The notes beneath the pieces were generated by a model. That model was given only the letters and a program-made list of their open reading frames with translations, made no database searches and had not been told where the DNA came from. A program made the translations under genes and the position numbers. Shown here piece by piece: positions 54,534-63,975 of a stretch of DNA of 64,000 nucleotides (positions are counted from its first letter, which is position 1; each line of letters starts with the position of its first letter). This stretch comes from Rhizobium sp. L1K21 (GTDB taxonomy: Bacteria > Pseudomonadota > Alphaproteobacteria > Rhizobiales > Rhizobiaceae), in NCBI RefSeq assembly GCF_024055895.1, contig NZ_JAMXLE010000001.1:496001-560000 (forward strand). The letters are read 5' to 3'.

Positions 54534-56348
54534 ATGAAAGGGAATGGTTTGAGCAATCTCGATGACACACAGGCGGCGCGTCGCCGCTCGATCAAGCCGT
54601 TGGCCAACCTGTTGCCCTATCTGAAGCACTACAAGAAAATGGTGGCGAGTGCGCTGTTTTTTCTGGTGCTGGCGGCTGGAACGACACTTGTATTGCCGCT
54701 TGCCGTGAGGCGGATGATCGACCACGGTTTTAACGCCGACGATGCGGATTTCATCAACAAGTATTTCATCATGCTTGTCGCGATTGCTGTGGTCCTGGCG
54801 GTTGCCAGCGCCATGCGTTATTACTTCGTCATCAGCATCGGCGAGCGCATCGTTTCCGATCTACGGCGCGATGTTTATGCGCATATTATCAAGCTTTCGC
54901 CGTCTTTTTTCGATGTCAACCAGTCCGGTGAAATTGTCTCGCGGCTGACTGCCGATACGACTCAGGTCAAATCGGTTGTGGGCGCCACGGCCTCGCTGGC
55001 CCTGCGCAATACCATTCTTTGCATTGGTGCCATCGGCATGATGGTCGTTACCAGCCCGAAGCTTTCGGGATTGGTGCTGATTGCAATCCCCTTCATTGTG
55101 TTTCCGCTCGTTGCGTTCGGCCGCAAGGTGCGCTCGCGCTCGCGCAATGCGCAGGACACTTTGGCAGATGCATCCGCCTATGCCAACGAATCGATCGGGG
55201 CCGTGCGCACCGTGCAGGCCTTCAATGGCGCAGACGTTGCCAGCGACCGCTACGGTAATGCTGTGGAAGGTGCGTTTTCGGCAGCACAATCGGCGATCAG
55301 GTCCCGCTCGCTGCTCACTGGAATTGCAATCACCATGATTTTCGGCAGTGTGGCCGGCATTCTGTGGGTGGGGGCGCATTCGGTTCTTGAAGGGACGATG
55401 TCGGCGGGGACCCTCAGCCAGTTTCTGATCTATTCGGTGGTTGCCGCCGGCAGCCTCGGGTCGCTTTCCGAAGTCTGGGGTGAAATTGCGCAAGCCTCCG
55501 GGGCGGCAGAACGCCTCGGTGAATTGCTGCAGGAGGTTCCCCAAATCAGGGCACCGGAAAATCCAGTTGCGCTGCCGGTGCCGCCGCGCGGCGAGGTCTC
55601 GTTCGACAAGGTGCATTTTGCCTATCCCGTCAGCCCCGAACGCTCTGCGCTGAACGGATTGAGCTTCTCGGTCAAACCGGGCGAGACGGTTGCCATCGTT
55701 GGACCTTCAGGTGCGGGCAAGAGCACCCTGTTTTCTCTGATCATGCGTTTTTATGATGCGCGCTCCGGCAAGGTCTGTCTTGACGGCGTGGCCGTGAAGG
55801 ATGCCGATCCGAAGGCGCTGCGGCAGCGGCTATCCATTGTGCCGCAGGATGTGACGATCTTTGCATCCACCATTCACGACAACATTGCCTATGGGCGGCC
55901 GGGCGCGAGCCGCGACGAGGTGATTGCAGCGGCGAAGTCTGCGCAGGCGCATGAATTCATCGAACGGTTGGAAAACGGGTATGATACGGTGGCTGGCGAA
56001 CGGGGTGTTACGCTCTCCGGCGGACAACGTCAGCGGATTGCCATTGCCCGCGCGATTTTGAAGGACGCGCCCATTCTGCTGCTTGACGAGGCAACCTCTG
56101 CGCTCGATGCGGCCAGCGAAAAGCTCGTGCAGCAGGCGCTTGACGGACTGATGAAAGACCGCACCACACTGGTCATCGCGCACCGCCTGGCGACTGTGCT
56201 GAAGGCAGACCGGATTCTCGTGATGGACGATGGGCGCATCATCGAAGAGGGCAATCACGAGAGCCTTGTGGCGAAGGGTGGTGTTTATGCGAAGCTCGCG
56301 GCACTGCAGTTCGACCAAGGCGAGCCAGTATTGCAGGCGGCAAAATAG
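54534..56348 (+). CDS. ABC exporter, fused membrane and ATPase domains
   Basis: About 604 aa half-transporter of the MsbA/multidrug type. Six membrane helices with the first extending from VASALFFLVLAAGTTLVLPL; ATPase domain with Walker A VGPSGAGKST, signature LSGGQRQRIAIARAI, Walker B ILLLDEATSALD and switch His in LVIAHRLATV. It functions as a homodimer, exporting lipid or drug substrates. ATG 54534 is preferred over an upstream start at 54414, where the residues look non-coding. Substrate unknown. Confidence 0.9.
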   Translation: MKGNGLSNLDDTQAARRRSIKPLANLLPYLKHYKKMVASALFFLVLAAGTTLVLPLAVRRMIDHGFNADDADFINKYFIMLVAIAVVLAVASAMRYYFVISIGERIVSDLRRDVYAHIIKLSPSFFDVNQSGEIVSRLTADTTQVKSVVGATASLALRNTILCIGAIGMMVVTSPKLSGLVLIAIPFIVFPLVAFGRKVRSRSRNAQDTLADASAYANESIGAVRTVQAFNGADVASDRYGNAVEGAFSAAQSAIRSRSLLTGIAITMIFGSVAGILWVGAHSVLEGTMSAGTLSQFLIYSVVAAGSLGSLSEVWGEIAQASGAAERLGELLQEVPQIRAPENPVALPVPPRGEVSFDKVHFAYPVSPERSALNGLSFSVKPGETVAIVGPSGAGKSTLFSLIMRFYDARSGKVCLDGVAVKDADPKALRQRLSIVPQDVTIFASTIHDNIAYGRPGASRDEVIAAAKSAQAHEFIERLENGYDTVAGERGVTLSGGQRQRIAIARAILKDAPILLLDEATSALDAASEKLVQQALDGLMKDRTTLVIAHRLATVLKADRILVMDDGRIIEEGNHESLVAKGGVYAKLAALQFDQGEPVLQAAK

Positions 56349-56422
56349 TTTTACGGTAAAACCAAAATTGACTTTTGCGGCGTTTTCTCCGAAGTAGAAT
56401 AAAAATACTTGGAGGAAATGCC

Positions 56423-57694
56423 GTGACAGTTCTTATCGCCGGGGCGGGGATTACCGGCCTGACGCTTGCCATCTCCTGTCAACAGGCGGGCATACCGTTT
56501 GCGATTTTCGAGCAGGTGAGCGAAATCAAGCCGCTTGGTGTCGGCATCAATGTGCAGCCGCATGCTATTCGCGAGCTCTTTGAAATGGGGCTTGAAGCGG
56601 AGCTGGAAGCAACCGGCGTGCGCACCCGCGAGGTCTCCTATTTTTCCAAAAAGGGCGGGCTGATCTGGTCGGAGCCGCGTGGACAATTTGCAGGTTACAA
56701 GTGGCCGCAATATTCGGTGCATCGCGGCACGTTTCAGATGATGCTGTTGAAGGCGTTGCAGGATATTGCCGGTGCCGATGTGGTCAAGACGGACCGTCGT
56801 GCGGTGAATGTTGTCGATACGGAAAATGGTGTGCGCGTGACATTGCGCAACCGCGCCGGCAAGGAGAGCGCCATCGAAGGCACCGTGCTGATTGCCTGTG
56901 ACGGCATTCATTCCGACATCCGTGCCAAGTTTTATCCGGATGAGGGGGCTCCGCATTGGGGCGGCTCGATCCTGTGGCGCGGCACTGCGCGGGGCAAACC
57001 CTTCATCACCGAAGCCACGATGGGCATGGCTGGCCATGAATGGCAGAAATTCGTGACCTACCCGATCAGCAAGACTGACCCTGAGACGGGCGAAGCGGAG
57101 ATCAACTGGATTGCCGAACTGAAGTTTCCGCCGGACAAGAAGTGGAACCGGGAAGACTATAACCGCAAAGGCAATTTCGACGACTTCTTTCCTGCCTTTG
57201 CCGATTGGAAATTCGACTGGCTCGATATTCCGAAATTGATGCAGGATGGGGGCTATTGTTACGAATTCCCCATGGTGGATCGCGATCCTGTTGAGCAATG
57301 GACTTTCGGTAGCACCACGCTTGCTGGCGATGCGGCCCATGCCATGTATCCGATCGGTTCCAATGGGGCCTCGCAGGGCATTCTCGATGCGCGGGTTCTG
57401 GTGCGTGAATTCCTCAAACACGGTGTTGGGGTTGCAGCCCTTCAGGCCTACGAGGCGGAGCGCCGCCCGGCGACCACGCGTCTTGTCATGGCCAATCGCG
57501 GCAATGGGCCGGACCATGTGATGAATATCGTGGAAGAGCGCTGTGAAGGCGCGTTTGACGATATTTCTGAAGTTTTGAGCCGTGAAGAGCTGAGCGAAAC
57601 TGCCGCCGCCTACAAGAAGATCGCCGGCATGGATGTCGAGGGGCTGAACAACCGGGCAAGCATTGTTGAACTGCCTGAAAAGGATGTTGCCTGA
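56423..57694 (+). CDS. FAD-dependent aromatic-hydroxylase-like monooxygenase
   Basis: About 423 aa group A flavoprotein: VLIAGAGITGLTLAISCQQA for FAD, LIACDGIHSDIRAKFYPD, then FGSTTLAGDAAHAMYPIGSN and GASQGILDA for the second FAD contact. It resembles salicylate or hydroxybenzoate hydroxylases. Start GTG 56423 has GGAGG 7 bases upstream; an ATG at 56418 reads only MP and stops. The YciI gene follows 2 bases later. Confidence 0.85.
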   Translation: MTVLIAGAGITGLTLAISCQQAGIPFAIFEQVSEIKPLGVGINVQPHAIRELFEMGLEAELEATGVRTREVSYFSKKGGLIWSEPRGQFAGYKWPQYSVHRGTFQMMLLKALQDIAGADVVKTDRRAVNVVDTENGVRVTLRNRAGKESAIEGTVLIACDGIHSDIRAKFYPDEGAPHWGGSILWRGTARGKPFITEATMGMAGHEWQKFVTYPISKTDPETGEAEINWIAELKFPPDKKWNREDYNRKGNFDDFFPAFADWKFDWLDIPKLMQDGGYCYEFPMVDRDPVEQWTFGSTTLAGDAAHAMYPIGSNGASQGILDARVLVREFLKHGVGVAALQAYEAERRPATTRLVMANRGNGPDHVMNIVEERCEGAFDDISEVLSREELSETAAAYKKIAGMDVEGLNNRASIVELPEKDVA

Positions 57695-57696
57695 CG

Positions 57697-58008
57697 ATGC
57701 CGCATTTTCTGGTGATCTCGCACGACAATCCCGGCATGCTTGAGGTTCGCAAGCGTGAACGGGAGGCGCATCTGGCGCATGTGAAGACGGGTGGTGACGG
57801 CGTGTTGCGCGTGCTCGTGGGTTCGCCGCTTGGCCGCGAGACCATGAACGGGACATGGATGGTTGTCGAAGCAGAAAGCGAGGACAAGGTTCACGCTTTC
57901 AATGCAGCAGACCCCTATGACAGGGCCGGGCTTTTTGCCTCACGGGAAATTCTGCCGATTCATGCGGCCTTTGATCCTTCAAGGGTGATTGCCGAGGATC
58001 AGGTTTAG
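57697..58008 (+). CDS. YciI-family protein
   Basis: 103 aa: MPHFLVISHDNPGMLEVRKR then EAHLAHVKTGGDGVLRVLV, NGTWMVVEAESEDKVHAF and NAADPYDRAGLF. YciI fold with the conserved Asp-containing loop. It is probably co-translated with the flavin monooxygenase and may process the product or protect the enzyme, but that is inference. Its stop codon (58006-58008) lies inside the terminal repeat of the element at 58005. Confidence 0.84.
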   Translation: MPHFLVISHDNPGMLEVRKREREAHLAHVKTGGDGVLRVLVGSPLGRETMNGTWMVVEAESEDKVHAFNAADPYDRAGLFASREILPIHAAFDPSRVIAEDQV

Positions 58009-58279
58009 AGCACCGGGCGATAATATTGAGCCATGCTGTTGGCCCAAACCGGTTCGTTCCACGAGGAGAAGGGTGCAGGCTGTAGCCATAGCTACAGTCA
58101 AACCCTTCGACGCTGTGGCGGGCCGGTTTCGGCCAACCCTTTGGGCGGCAAGGAATTTCCGCCATCATCGTCGGCCTTCACCTCGACTGTACCTAAGGGT
58201 ACAGCCGTCGGTAAAGTCCTCGATCCTGACGGAAATTCCTTGCCGCAGAATGGCTTAATATTATCGCCCGATGCTCTAA
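58005..58279. repeat. 275-bp palindromic (MITE-like) element with terminal inverted repeats
   Basis: The ends are inverted repeats of about 32 bases with 3-4 mismatches: TTAGAGCACCGGGCGATAAT at the left matches the reverse of ATTATCGCCCGATGCTCTAA at the right. Inside are two cruciform arms. Left arm stems: 58039-58052 with 58123-58136 (one mismatch), 58068-58074 with 58102-58108, and CTGTAGC/GCTACAG (58080-58097). Right arm: a perfect 17-base stem 58145-58161 with 58230-58246, and CTGTACC/GGTACAG (58187-58204). No transposase is present. Both flanking convergent genes end in TAG within the terminal repeats. Confidence 0.85.
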
Positions 58280-59922
58280 TCCCCGATATTCCTGCCCGCT
58301 ATGCGACCTGAAAAGATGCAGCCGCCGAGGAAGGTACCTTCAAGCGCGTTGTAGCCGTGATAGCCGCCACCACCGAAACCGGCGACTTCACCGGCTGCAT
58401 AGAGGCCCGGAACCGGATCGCCGTTCATCTGCAGGGCGCGGCCTTTCAGATCGGTCTGCAGACCGCCCAGCGTCTTGCGGGTCAAAATGTTGAGTTTGAC
58501 GGCGATCAGCGGACCGGCTGCCGGATCGAGCAGACGGTGCGGTTTGGCGGTGCGCATGAGCTTGTCGCCGAGATAATTGCGGGCAACACGGATGGCGGCG
58601 ATCTGCGCATCCTTGGTGAACTTGTTTTCAATCTCCCGGTCGCGCGCTTCGACGATCTGGCGGACCCTCTTGATGTCCAGCCGGTGCTCGCCGCTCAGCT
58701 CGTTCATGGCCATGACGAGGTCGTCGAGATTGTCACGCACGATAAAGTCGGCACCCTTGTCCATGAAGGCCTGGACATTGGGTGGCGGGTTCTTGCCGAG
58801 ACGCTTGAGAAGCTTGCTGATGGACTTGCCGGTGAGGTCCGGGTTCTGTTCGGAACCGGAAAGGGCAAACTCCTTCTTGATGATCGCCTTGGTGAGGATG
58901 AACCAGCTATAGTCATGGCCGGAATTCTTGATCGCTTTCAGCGTGCCGAGCGTGTCGAAACCCGGCATGGCAGGAGGCGCGAAGCGGTTTCCGTCGGCGT
59001 CCAGCCAGAGCGAGGAAGGGCCGGGCAGAATGCGGATACCGTGATTGGGCCAGATCGGATCGTAATTGCGCAGACCCTCGGTGTAGTGCCACATGCGGTC
59101 CGCATTGATCACGGAGGCTCGCGCGGCTTGCGCAATGGCGACCATGCGGCCATCCACGTGGGCTGGAACACCGGCGACCATGAAGGCTGGCGGTTTGCCC
59201 AGACGCTCCTGCGGCCAATTCTTGCGCACCATATCCAGATTGCCGCCGATGCCGCCGGAGGACACGAGCGTTGCACCAGCGGTGATTTCGAACGAACCGA
59301 CAACGTCGCGAGAGCTTTTGCCGCCGCGGTGAACGGGGTCGGGCGCAAGAAGCGAGCCGCGTGCGCCGGTCACCGCGCCATTGGTGGTAATGAGTTCATC
59401 AACCTGATGGCGGAACCTGAAGGTCAAAAGTCCTTTCTTTTCAGCTTCGCGGCAAAGACGGATGAAGGGCTCCAGCGTGCCGGGTCCCGTTCCCCAGGTG
59501 ATGTGGAAGCGCGGTACGGAATTGCCGTGGCCATAGGCGAGCGAACCACCGCGTTCGGCCCAGCCGACGACGGGAAACCAGCGCATGCCGATCGAATGGA
59601 GCCATGCGCGTTTTTCGCCGCTTGCGAAATCCAGATAGGCTTCGGCCCACAGGCGTGGCCAATGGTCTTCCGGCCGGTCGAACTGTGCCGAACCCATCCA
59701 GTCCTGCCGGGCAAGATCCAGGCTGTCCTTGATGCCCATGCGGCGTTGTTCGGGGCTGTCGATGAAAAAGAGGCCACCCAGTGACCAGAAGGCCTGGCCA
59801 CCCAGGTTCTGTTCGCCTTCCTGGTCGAGAACAATCACTTTCAATCCGCGCGCTGTCGCTTCATAAGCGGCCACAAGACCTGAAAGACCTCCACCAATAA
59901 CCAGAACATCGCAATCTGCCAT
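58276..59922 (-). CDS. FAD-binding dehydrogenase of the ketosteroid-dehydrogenase-like class
   Basis: About 548 aa: VLVIGGGLSGLVAAYEATAR for FAD at the N-terminus, NLGGQAFWSLGGLFFIDSPE, and AAGEVAGFGGGGYHGYNALE with GTFLGGCIFSGRIAGRNIG at the C-terminus. It is of the fumarate-reductase/KstD superfamily. Substrate unknown. GGGAGG precedes ATG 59922; the upstream frame is not conserved. Its TAG stop lies in the right terminal repeat of the palindromic element. Confidence 0.86.
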   Translation of the reverse strand: MADCDVLVIGGGLSGLVAAYEATARGLKVIVLDQEGEQNLGGQAFWSLGGLFFIDSPEQRRMGIKDSLDLARQDWMGSAQFDRPEDHWPRLWAEAYLDFASGEKRAWLHSIGMRWFPVVGWAERGGSLAYGHGNSVPRFHITWGTGPGTLEPFIRLCREAEKKGLLTFRFRHQVDELITTNGAVTGARGSLLAPDPVHRGGKSSRDVVGSFEITAGATLVSSGGIGGNLDMVRKNWPQERLGKPPAFMVAGVPAHVDGRMVAIAQAARASVINADRMWHYTEGLRNYDPIWPNHGIRILPGPSSLWLDADGNRFAPPAMPGFDTLGTLKAIKNSGHDYSWFILTKAIIKKEFALSGSEQNPDLTGKSISKLLKRLGKNPPPNVQAFMDKGADFIVRDNLDDLVMAMNELSGEHRLDIKRVRQIVEARDREIENKFTKDAQIAAIRVARNYLGDKLMRTAKPHRLLDPAAGPLIAVKLNILTRKTLGGLQTDLKGRALQMNGDPVPGLYAAGEVAGFGGGGYHGYNALEGTFLGGCIFSGRIAGRNIGD

Positions 59923-60040
59923 AAATCCTCCCACTGCCTCTAAGGGCTTTATTGAAGCGCAGATTATCATTCAGTGCGCCGGTTTCCAGCCTATAATGCA
60001 GTCGCAAGAGGCTGACATATGCCAAATCTCTCACCATTCG

Positions 60041-60056
60041 CTAACAGAACCTTAAC
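60041..60056. promoter_or_regulatory. CtrA-like box upstream of the tol operon
   Basis: CTAA-CAGAACC-TTAAC differs from the CtrA consensus TTAA-N7-TTAAC only at the first base and lies about 200 bases upstream of tolQ. Regulation of envelope genes by CtrA is established in related bacteria; binding here is inferred. Confidence 0.45.
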
Positions 60057-60200
60057 CATAATAGTGTCTTAATAGAAATGTTTGATTTGCAGGCGTTTCA
60101 CGCCTTTGTTTAACCAAATTTGCCAGTAATGAGGCAAGTTGAGTGCATTGGGCGAATGGCTGGCGAAGTCGCCGCAAATACGAAATTTTTGAGATTTTGC

Positions 60201-60227
60201 CGCCCGGTACCGTACCCGGACCGGGCG
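60201..60227 (+). promoter_or_regulatory. Stem-loop in the tolQ leader
   Basis: CGCCCGGT / ACCGGGCG perfect 8-base arms with an 11-base loop end 22 bases before the tolQ ATG, close to its ribosome-binding site GAAGGAC. It could modulate translation or stability; no T run, so not a terminator. Confidence 0.45.
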
Positions 60228-60249
60228 TTTGGATTCGAAGGACAAATAA

Positions 60250-60966
60250 ATGGAACAAGTGGGATTGGCGGCAGTGAGCGAAGTGAGCCTTTGGTCTCTC
60301 TTCATTCAGGCGGGCTTCGTGGTCAAACTGGTGATGGTGGGGCTGTTGGCAGCATCCGTCTGGACCTGGGCGATTGTTGTGAACAAGTGGATGGTCTTTA
60401 ACAAGGCGCGCCGCCAGTTTGATCAGTTCGAGCAGGTTTTCTGGTCCGGCCAGTCGCTGGAAGAGCTTTACCGCACATTGTCTGAACGTTCGCCCGGCGG
60501 GATGGGTGCGATCTTTGTGTCCGCCATGCGCGAGTGGAAGAAGTCGTTCGAACGCGGTGCCCGTTCTCCCATCGGTCTGCAGATGCGTATCGACCGTGCG
60601 ATGGACGTGACCCTGGCGCGCGAAAGCGAAGGTTTTGAGGCAAAACTCTCTTCGCTGGCCACCATTGGCTCGGCTGCACCCTTTGTGGGTCTGTTCGGAA
60701 CCGTTGTCGGTATCATGACGTCCTTCCAGTCGATTGCCGGTTCAAAATCCACCAATCTTGCAGTCGTCGCGCCAGGTATTGCCGAGGCGCTGCTTGCAAC
60801 GGCCATCGGTCTCGTTGCGGCTATTCCCGCCGTTATCGCCTACAACAAGTTCAGCGGTGACGCAGCAAAACTCAATGCACGCATGGAAGCCTTTGCCGAC
60901 GAATTCTCTGCCATTCTTTCGCGACAGATTGATGAGAAGCTGCAACCGCGTCAGGCAGCGCAGTAA
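60250..60966 (+). CDS. tolQ: TolQ, Tol-Pal motor subunit
   Basis: 238 aa with three membrane helices (one near FVVKLVMVGLLAASVWTWAI, two in the ExbB-type domain SLATIGSAAPFVGLFGTVVG and GIAEALLATAIGLVAAIPAV). Proton-driven partner of TolR and TolA. GAAGGAC lies before the ATG. Usually follows ybgC; here ybgC is at 23727. Confidence 0.95.
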   Translation: MEQVGLAAVSEVSLWSLFIQAGFVVKLVMVGLLAASVWTWAIVVNKWMVFNKARRQFDQFEQVFWSGQSLEELYRTLSERSPGGMGAIFVSAMREWKKSFERGARSPIGLQMRIDRAMDVTLARESEGFEAKLSSLATIGSAAPFVGLFGTVVGIMTSFQSIAGSKSTNLAVVAPGIAEALLATAIGLVAAIPAVIAYNKFSGDAAKLNARMEAFADEFSAILSRQIDEKLQPRQAAQ

Positions 60967-60990
60967 CCGGCTGGAGCAGGAGATAGCGCT

Positions 60991-61446
60991 ATGGCAATGG
61001 CAGTGGGCAAGAAAAGCGCCGGTGGCGGCAGGCGGTCTCGCAGGGGCGGTTCCAAACACGCGCCGATGAGCGAAATCAACGTTACGCCGATGGTGGACGT
61101 GATGCTGGTGCTTTTGATCATCTTCATGGTGGCGGCACCGCTGTTGACGGTTGGTGTGCCGATCGACCTTCCTGAAACGGAAGCCAAACAGCTGAATGTG
61201 GAAACACAGCCGATTTCGATTTCGGTGAATGCGCAGGGTCAGGTCTTCCTTCAGGAAACCGAGGTTGGCGTCGATGAAATCGTGTCGAAACTGCAGGCTA
61301 TTGCGACCACCGGCTATGAGGAACGGATTTTCATCCGGGCTGACGCAAACACCGATTACGGCACAGTCATGAAGGTCATGGGGCGCATTTCCAACGCGGG
61401 CTACAAGAATATCGGCCTTGTGACCCAGCAGGAACAGGGTAATTGA
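60991..61446 (+). CDS. tolR: TolR, Tol-Pal motor subunit
   Basis: 151 aa: one N-terminal helix INVTPMVDVMLVLLIIFMVA with the conserved Asp for proton translocation, then a periplasmic ExbD-type domain (ISISVNAQGQVFLQETEVGV, IFIRADANTDYGTVMKVMGR). Lies 24 bases after tolQ. Confidence 0.95.
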   Translation: MAMAVGKKSAGGGRRSRRGGSKHAPMSEINVTPMVDVMLVLLIIFMVAAPLLTVGVPIDLPETEAKQLNVETQPISISVNAQGQVFLQETEVGVDEIVSKLQAIATTGYEERIFIRADANTDYGTVMKVMGRISNAGYKNIGLVTQQEQGN

Positions 61447-61456
61447 GCGCACGTTT

Positions 61457-62566
61457 ATGAAGGGTAGTCTTCTCACATCGACGGCAATTCACGCCATCGT
61501 GCTGGCGTTGGCGCTCTATTCGTTCGGCGCGCCGCCGGCATTTGAGGTGCAGGATGTGGAATCCCTGCCTGTCGATATCGTTCCTATTGAAGACATGACA
61601 CGGATCATGGAAGGCGAGAAGAAGGCGACGGCAAAGGAAACGCCGGCACCAACGCCCACCAAACGACCCGATATCGTACCGGATGCACAGAATACGGGTG
61701 AAAATTCCGTTGACCTGAAAAAGACGCCGGTTCCGACGAAAAGCCCCAAGGAAGTGGAAATCGCCGCCGCACCTGAGAAGGTGGAAAGCCCGGTTCCGAA
61801 AAATGCCGACAAGGCAAATGACATCAAGGACATTATCAAGGATTCCGCCGAGAGTGCACCTGCAACGGAAGTGGCAGCAAAGCCCGAGCCGAAGCGCGAC
61901 GTGAAGCCTGATCCGGTACCCGAGGCGAAGGCAGAGCAGACGGCCAAGGCGGAAGACATTCCGCTGCCCGACGCGGTGCCGCTGCCGAGTTCGCGCCCCG
62001 ACCAGCCGAAGCCCGAGCCGGAGCAGAAGCAGGCGAAGAACGAAACGGCAGCAGCGCAGGCGGCAACGGCCAAAACGCCGGAACGCAAGAAAGAGCAGCC
62101 GAAGAAGGAAAGCGCGAAATCGACCGCTTCGAAGGAAAGCGACGTGCTGGCCGATGAAGTGGCGGCACTGCTGAACAAGCAGGACCCGGCAGGTGGTGGC
62201 GCAAAGCGTTCAACCAAGGAAGAATCGCTCGGCGGCTCGAAGGCTTCCAACGCAAGCAAGCTGAGCCAGAGCGAACTTGATGCCCTGCGCGGCGCGATCC
62301 AGAAAAACTGGTCGGTTGTTTCGGGCATGGCCGATGCGGGCGAAATCCGCATTCAGGTGAAGATGAAGCTGGATCGCAGCGGCGAAATCGTCGGCGATCC
62401 GGAAGTCACGGCAACCGGCGGGTCTGCGCAGGCGCGTGATGTTCTGGCATCAAGCGCCAGACGCGCGGTGCTTCGCTCTGCGCCATTCAGCAATCTGCCG
62501 GCTGACAAATATGATGCATGGTCTGAGGTTATCGTAAACTTCGACCCAAGCGAACTAATGTTGTAG
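61457..62566 (+). CDS. tolA: TolA, envelope-spanning Tol-Pal protein
   Basis: 369 aa. N-terminal membrane helix [19 protein letters not shown], a long Ala/Lys/Glu/Pro-rich helical middle of about 230 residues, and a TonB-like C-terminal domain ([20 protein letters not shown] then [20 protein letters not shown]) that contacts TolB and Pal. Lies 10 bases after tolR. Confidence 0.9.
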   Translation: MKGSLLTSTAIHAIVLALALYSFGAPPAFEVQDVESLPVDIVPIEDMTRIMEGEKKATAKETPAPTPTKRPDIVPDAQNTGENSVDLKKTPVPTKSPKEVEIAAAPEKVESPVPKNADKANDIKDIIKDSAESAPATEVAAKPEPKRDVKPDPVPEAKAEQTAKAEDIPLPDAVPLPSSRPDQPKPEPEQKQAKNETAAAQAATAKTPERKKEQPKKESAKSTASKESDVLADEVAALLNKQDPAGGGAKRSTKEESLGGSKASNASKLSQSELDALRGAIQKNWSVVSGMADAGEIRIQVKMKLDRSGEIVGDPEVTATGGSAQARDVLASSARRAVLRSAPFSNLPADKYDAWSEVIVNFDPSELML

Positions 62567-62610
62567 GCGCTGACACCCCTGAGTGCCGAAGGCGAAAGCG
62601 AGAGAGTATA

Positions 62611-63915
62611 ATGAAACGCAACCTCCTGAAGATTCTGACGCTTCTTGCCGCGTTTATCGCGGCGAGCTGCGGACCCGCATGGGCGCTGGTCGAGATCAAC
62701 ATCAACAAGGGAAACGTTCAACCTTTGCCGATCGCCATCACGGACTTTGTTTCCGGCGATGCAATGGGCGCGAATATTTCACAGGTTATCGCCGCCGATC
62801 TGAAGCGCTCCGGCCTTTTTGCGCCGGTGGACAAGAAGGCCTTTATTGAAAAGATATCCAACCCGGATCAGCCGCCGCGCTTTGAAGACTGGCGGGTGAT
62901 CAATGCCCAGGCGCTTGTGACGGGCCGGGTGGTCAAGGAAAGCGATGGCCGGCTGCGTGCGGAATTCCGTCTGTGGGATACGTTTGCAGGCCAGCAGATG
63001 ATTGGCCAGCAGTTCTTTACCCAGCCGGAAAACTGGCGTCGTGTCGCCCATATCATTGCCGATGCGATCTATGAGAAGATTACCGGCGAGCAGGGCTATT
63101 TCGATACGCGCATCGTCTTTGTGTCCGAGAGTGGTCCGAAGACTGACCGCAAGCGCGAACTGGCCATCATGGATCAGGATGGCGCCAACGTTCATGCGCT
63201 GACGAACACGAACGACATTGTGCTGACGCCGCGCTTTTCGCCGAACAGCCAGGAAATCACCTACATGTCGTTCGAGGGCGGGCAGCCGCGCGTTTACCTG
63301 CTGCAGCTTGAGACAGGGCAGCGCGAGGTGGTGGGCAACTTCCCCGGTATGACCTTCGCGCCGCGTTTTTCGCCTGATGGCCAGCGCGTGATCATGAGCC
63401 TGCAGGAAGGCGGCAATTCCAACATCTACACGATGGACCTGCGTTCGCGCACGACGACACGCCTGACCGCCACGCAGGCAATCGACACGTCACCGTCCTA
63501 TTCGCCGGATGGCCGACGGATCGTGTTTGAAAGCGACCGTGGCGGACGCCAGCAGCTTTATGTCATGAATGCCGATGGTTCCGGCCAGACACGTATTTCC
63601 TTTGGCGACGGCTCCTATTCAACGCCGGTCTGGTCGCCGCGCGGCGATCTGATTGCCTTTACCAAGCAGTCGGGCGGCAAGTTTTCCATCGGTGTCATGA
63701 AGCCGGATGGATCGGGCGAGCGCATTCTCACCACCAGCTTCCACAATGAGGGACCGACATGGGCGCCCAATGGACGCGTCATCATGTTCTTCCGTCAGAA
63801 TGCGGGTGCGGCTGGTCCGCAGCTCTATTCCATCGACCTCAGCGGCTACAATGAGCAGCTTGTGCCGACCCCGAGCTTTGCCTCCGACCCGGCGTGGTCG
63901 CCATTGCTGGATTGA
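62611..63915 (+). CDS. tolB: TolB, periplasmic Tol-Pal protein
   Basis: 434 aa. Signal peptide [21 protein letters not shown]-terminal alpha/beta domain ([20 protein letters not shown]), then a six-bladed beta-propeller whose blades repeat the pattern RFSPDGQ / [17 protein letters not shown] / [12 protein letters not shown]. It links TolA to Pal and keeps the outer membrane attached during division. Lies 44 bases after tolA; pal is expected beyond the window edge. Confidence 0.94.
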   Translation: MKRNLLKILTLLAAFIAASCGPAWALVEININKGNVQPLPIAITDFVSGDAMGANISQVIAADLKRSGLFAPVDKKAFIEKISNPDQPPRFEDWRVINAQALVTGRVVKESDGRLRAEFRLWDTFAGQQMIGQQFFTQPENWRRVAHIIADAIYEKITGEQGYFDTRIVFVSESGPKTDRKRELAIMDQDGANVHALTNTNDIVLTPRFSPNSQEITYMSFEGGQPRVYLLQLETGQREVVGNFPGMTFAPRFSPDGQRVIMSLQEGGNSNIYTMDLRSRTTTRLTATQAIDTSPSYSPDGRRIVFESDRGGRQQLYVMNADGSGQTRISFGDGSYSTPVWSPRGDLIAFTKQSGGKFSIGVMKPDGSGERILTTSFHNEGPTWAPNGRVIMFFRQNAGAAGPQLYSIDLSGYNEQLVPTPSFASDPAWSPLLD

Positions 63916-63927
63916 GTGGAGACTGTT

Positions 63928-63975
63928 CCAAACGCCACGTTTGTGCCGCAATTGCCCGTGTTTTTAGGCGTTTGG
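63928..63975. repeat. Inverted repeat after tolB
   Basis: CCAAACGCC (63928-63936) and GGCGTTTGG (63967-63975) are perfect 9-base arms spaced 30 bases apart, right after the tolB stop. A loose hairpin or regulatory palindrome ahead of the expected pal gene. Confidence 0.4.

Larger units (their letters stand above)
59923..60249. other. Divergent intergenic region, FAD dehydrogenase / tolQ
   Basis: This 327-base gap has no gene. It contains a CtrA-like box (60041-60056), a small AGGCG/CGCCT hairpin (60091-60105) and a stem-loop just ahead of tolQ (60201-60227), each annotated or noted separately. It should carry the tol promoter. Confidence 0.6.

Noticed and set aside
56351-57856. 501-aa minus-strand frame opposite the flavin monooxygenase
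   Set aside because: Shadow of a clear flavoprotein gene.
58033-58311. Frames inside the palindromic element
   Set aside because: They run through the inverted repeats and have no conserved motif or ribosome-binding site.
58357-59784. 475-aa plus-strand frame opposite the FAD dehydrogenase
   Set aside because: Shadow of a clear flavoprotein gene.
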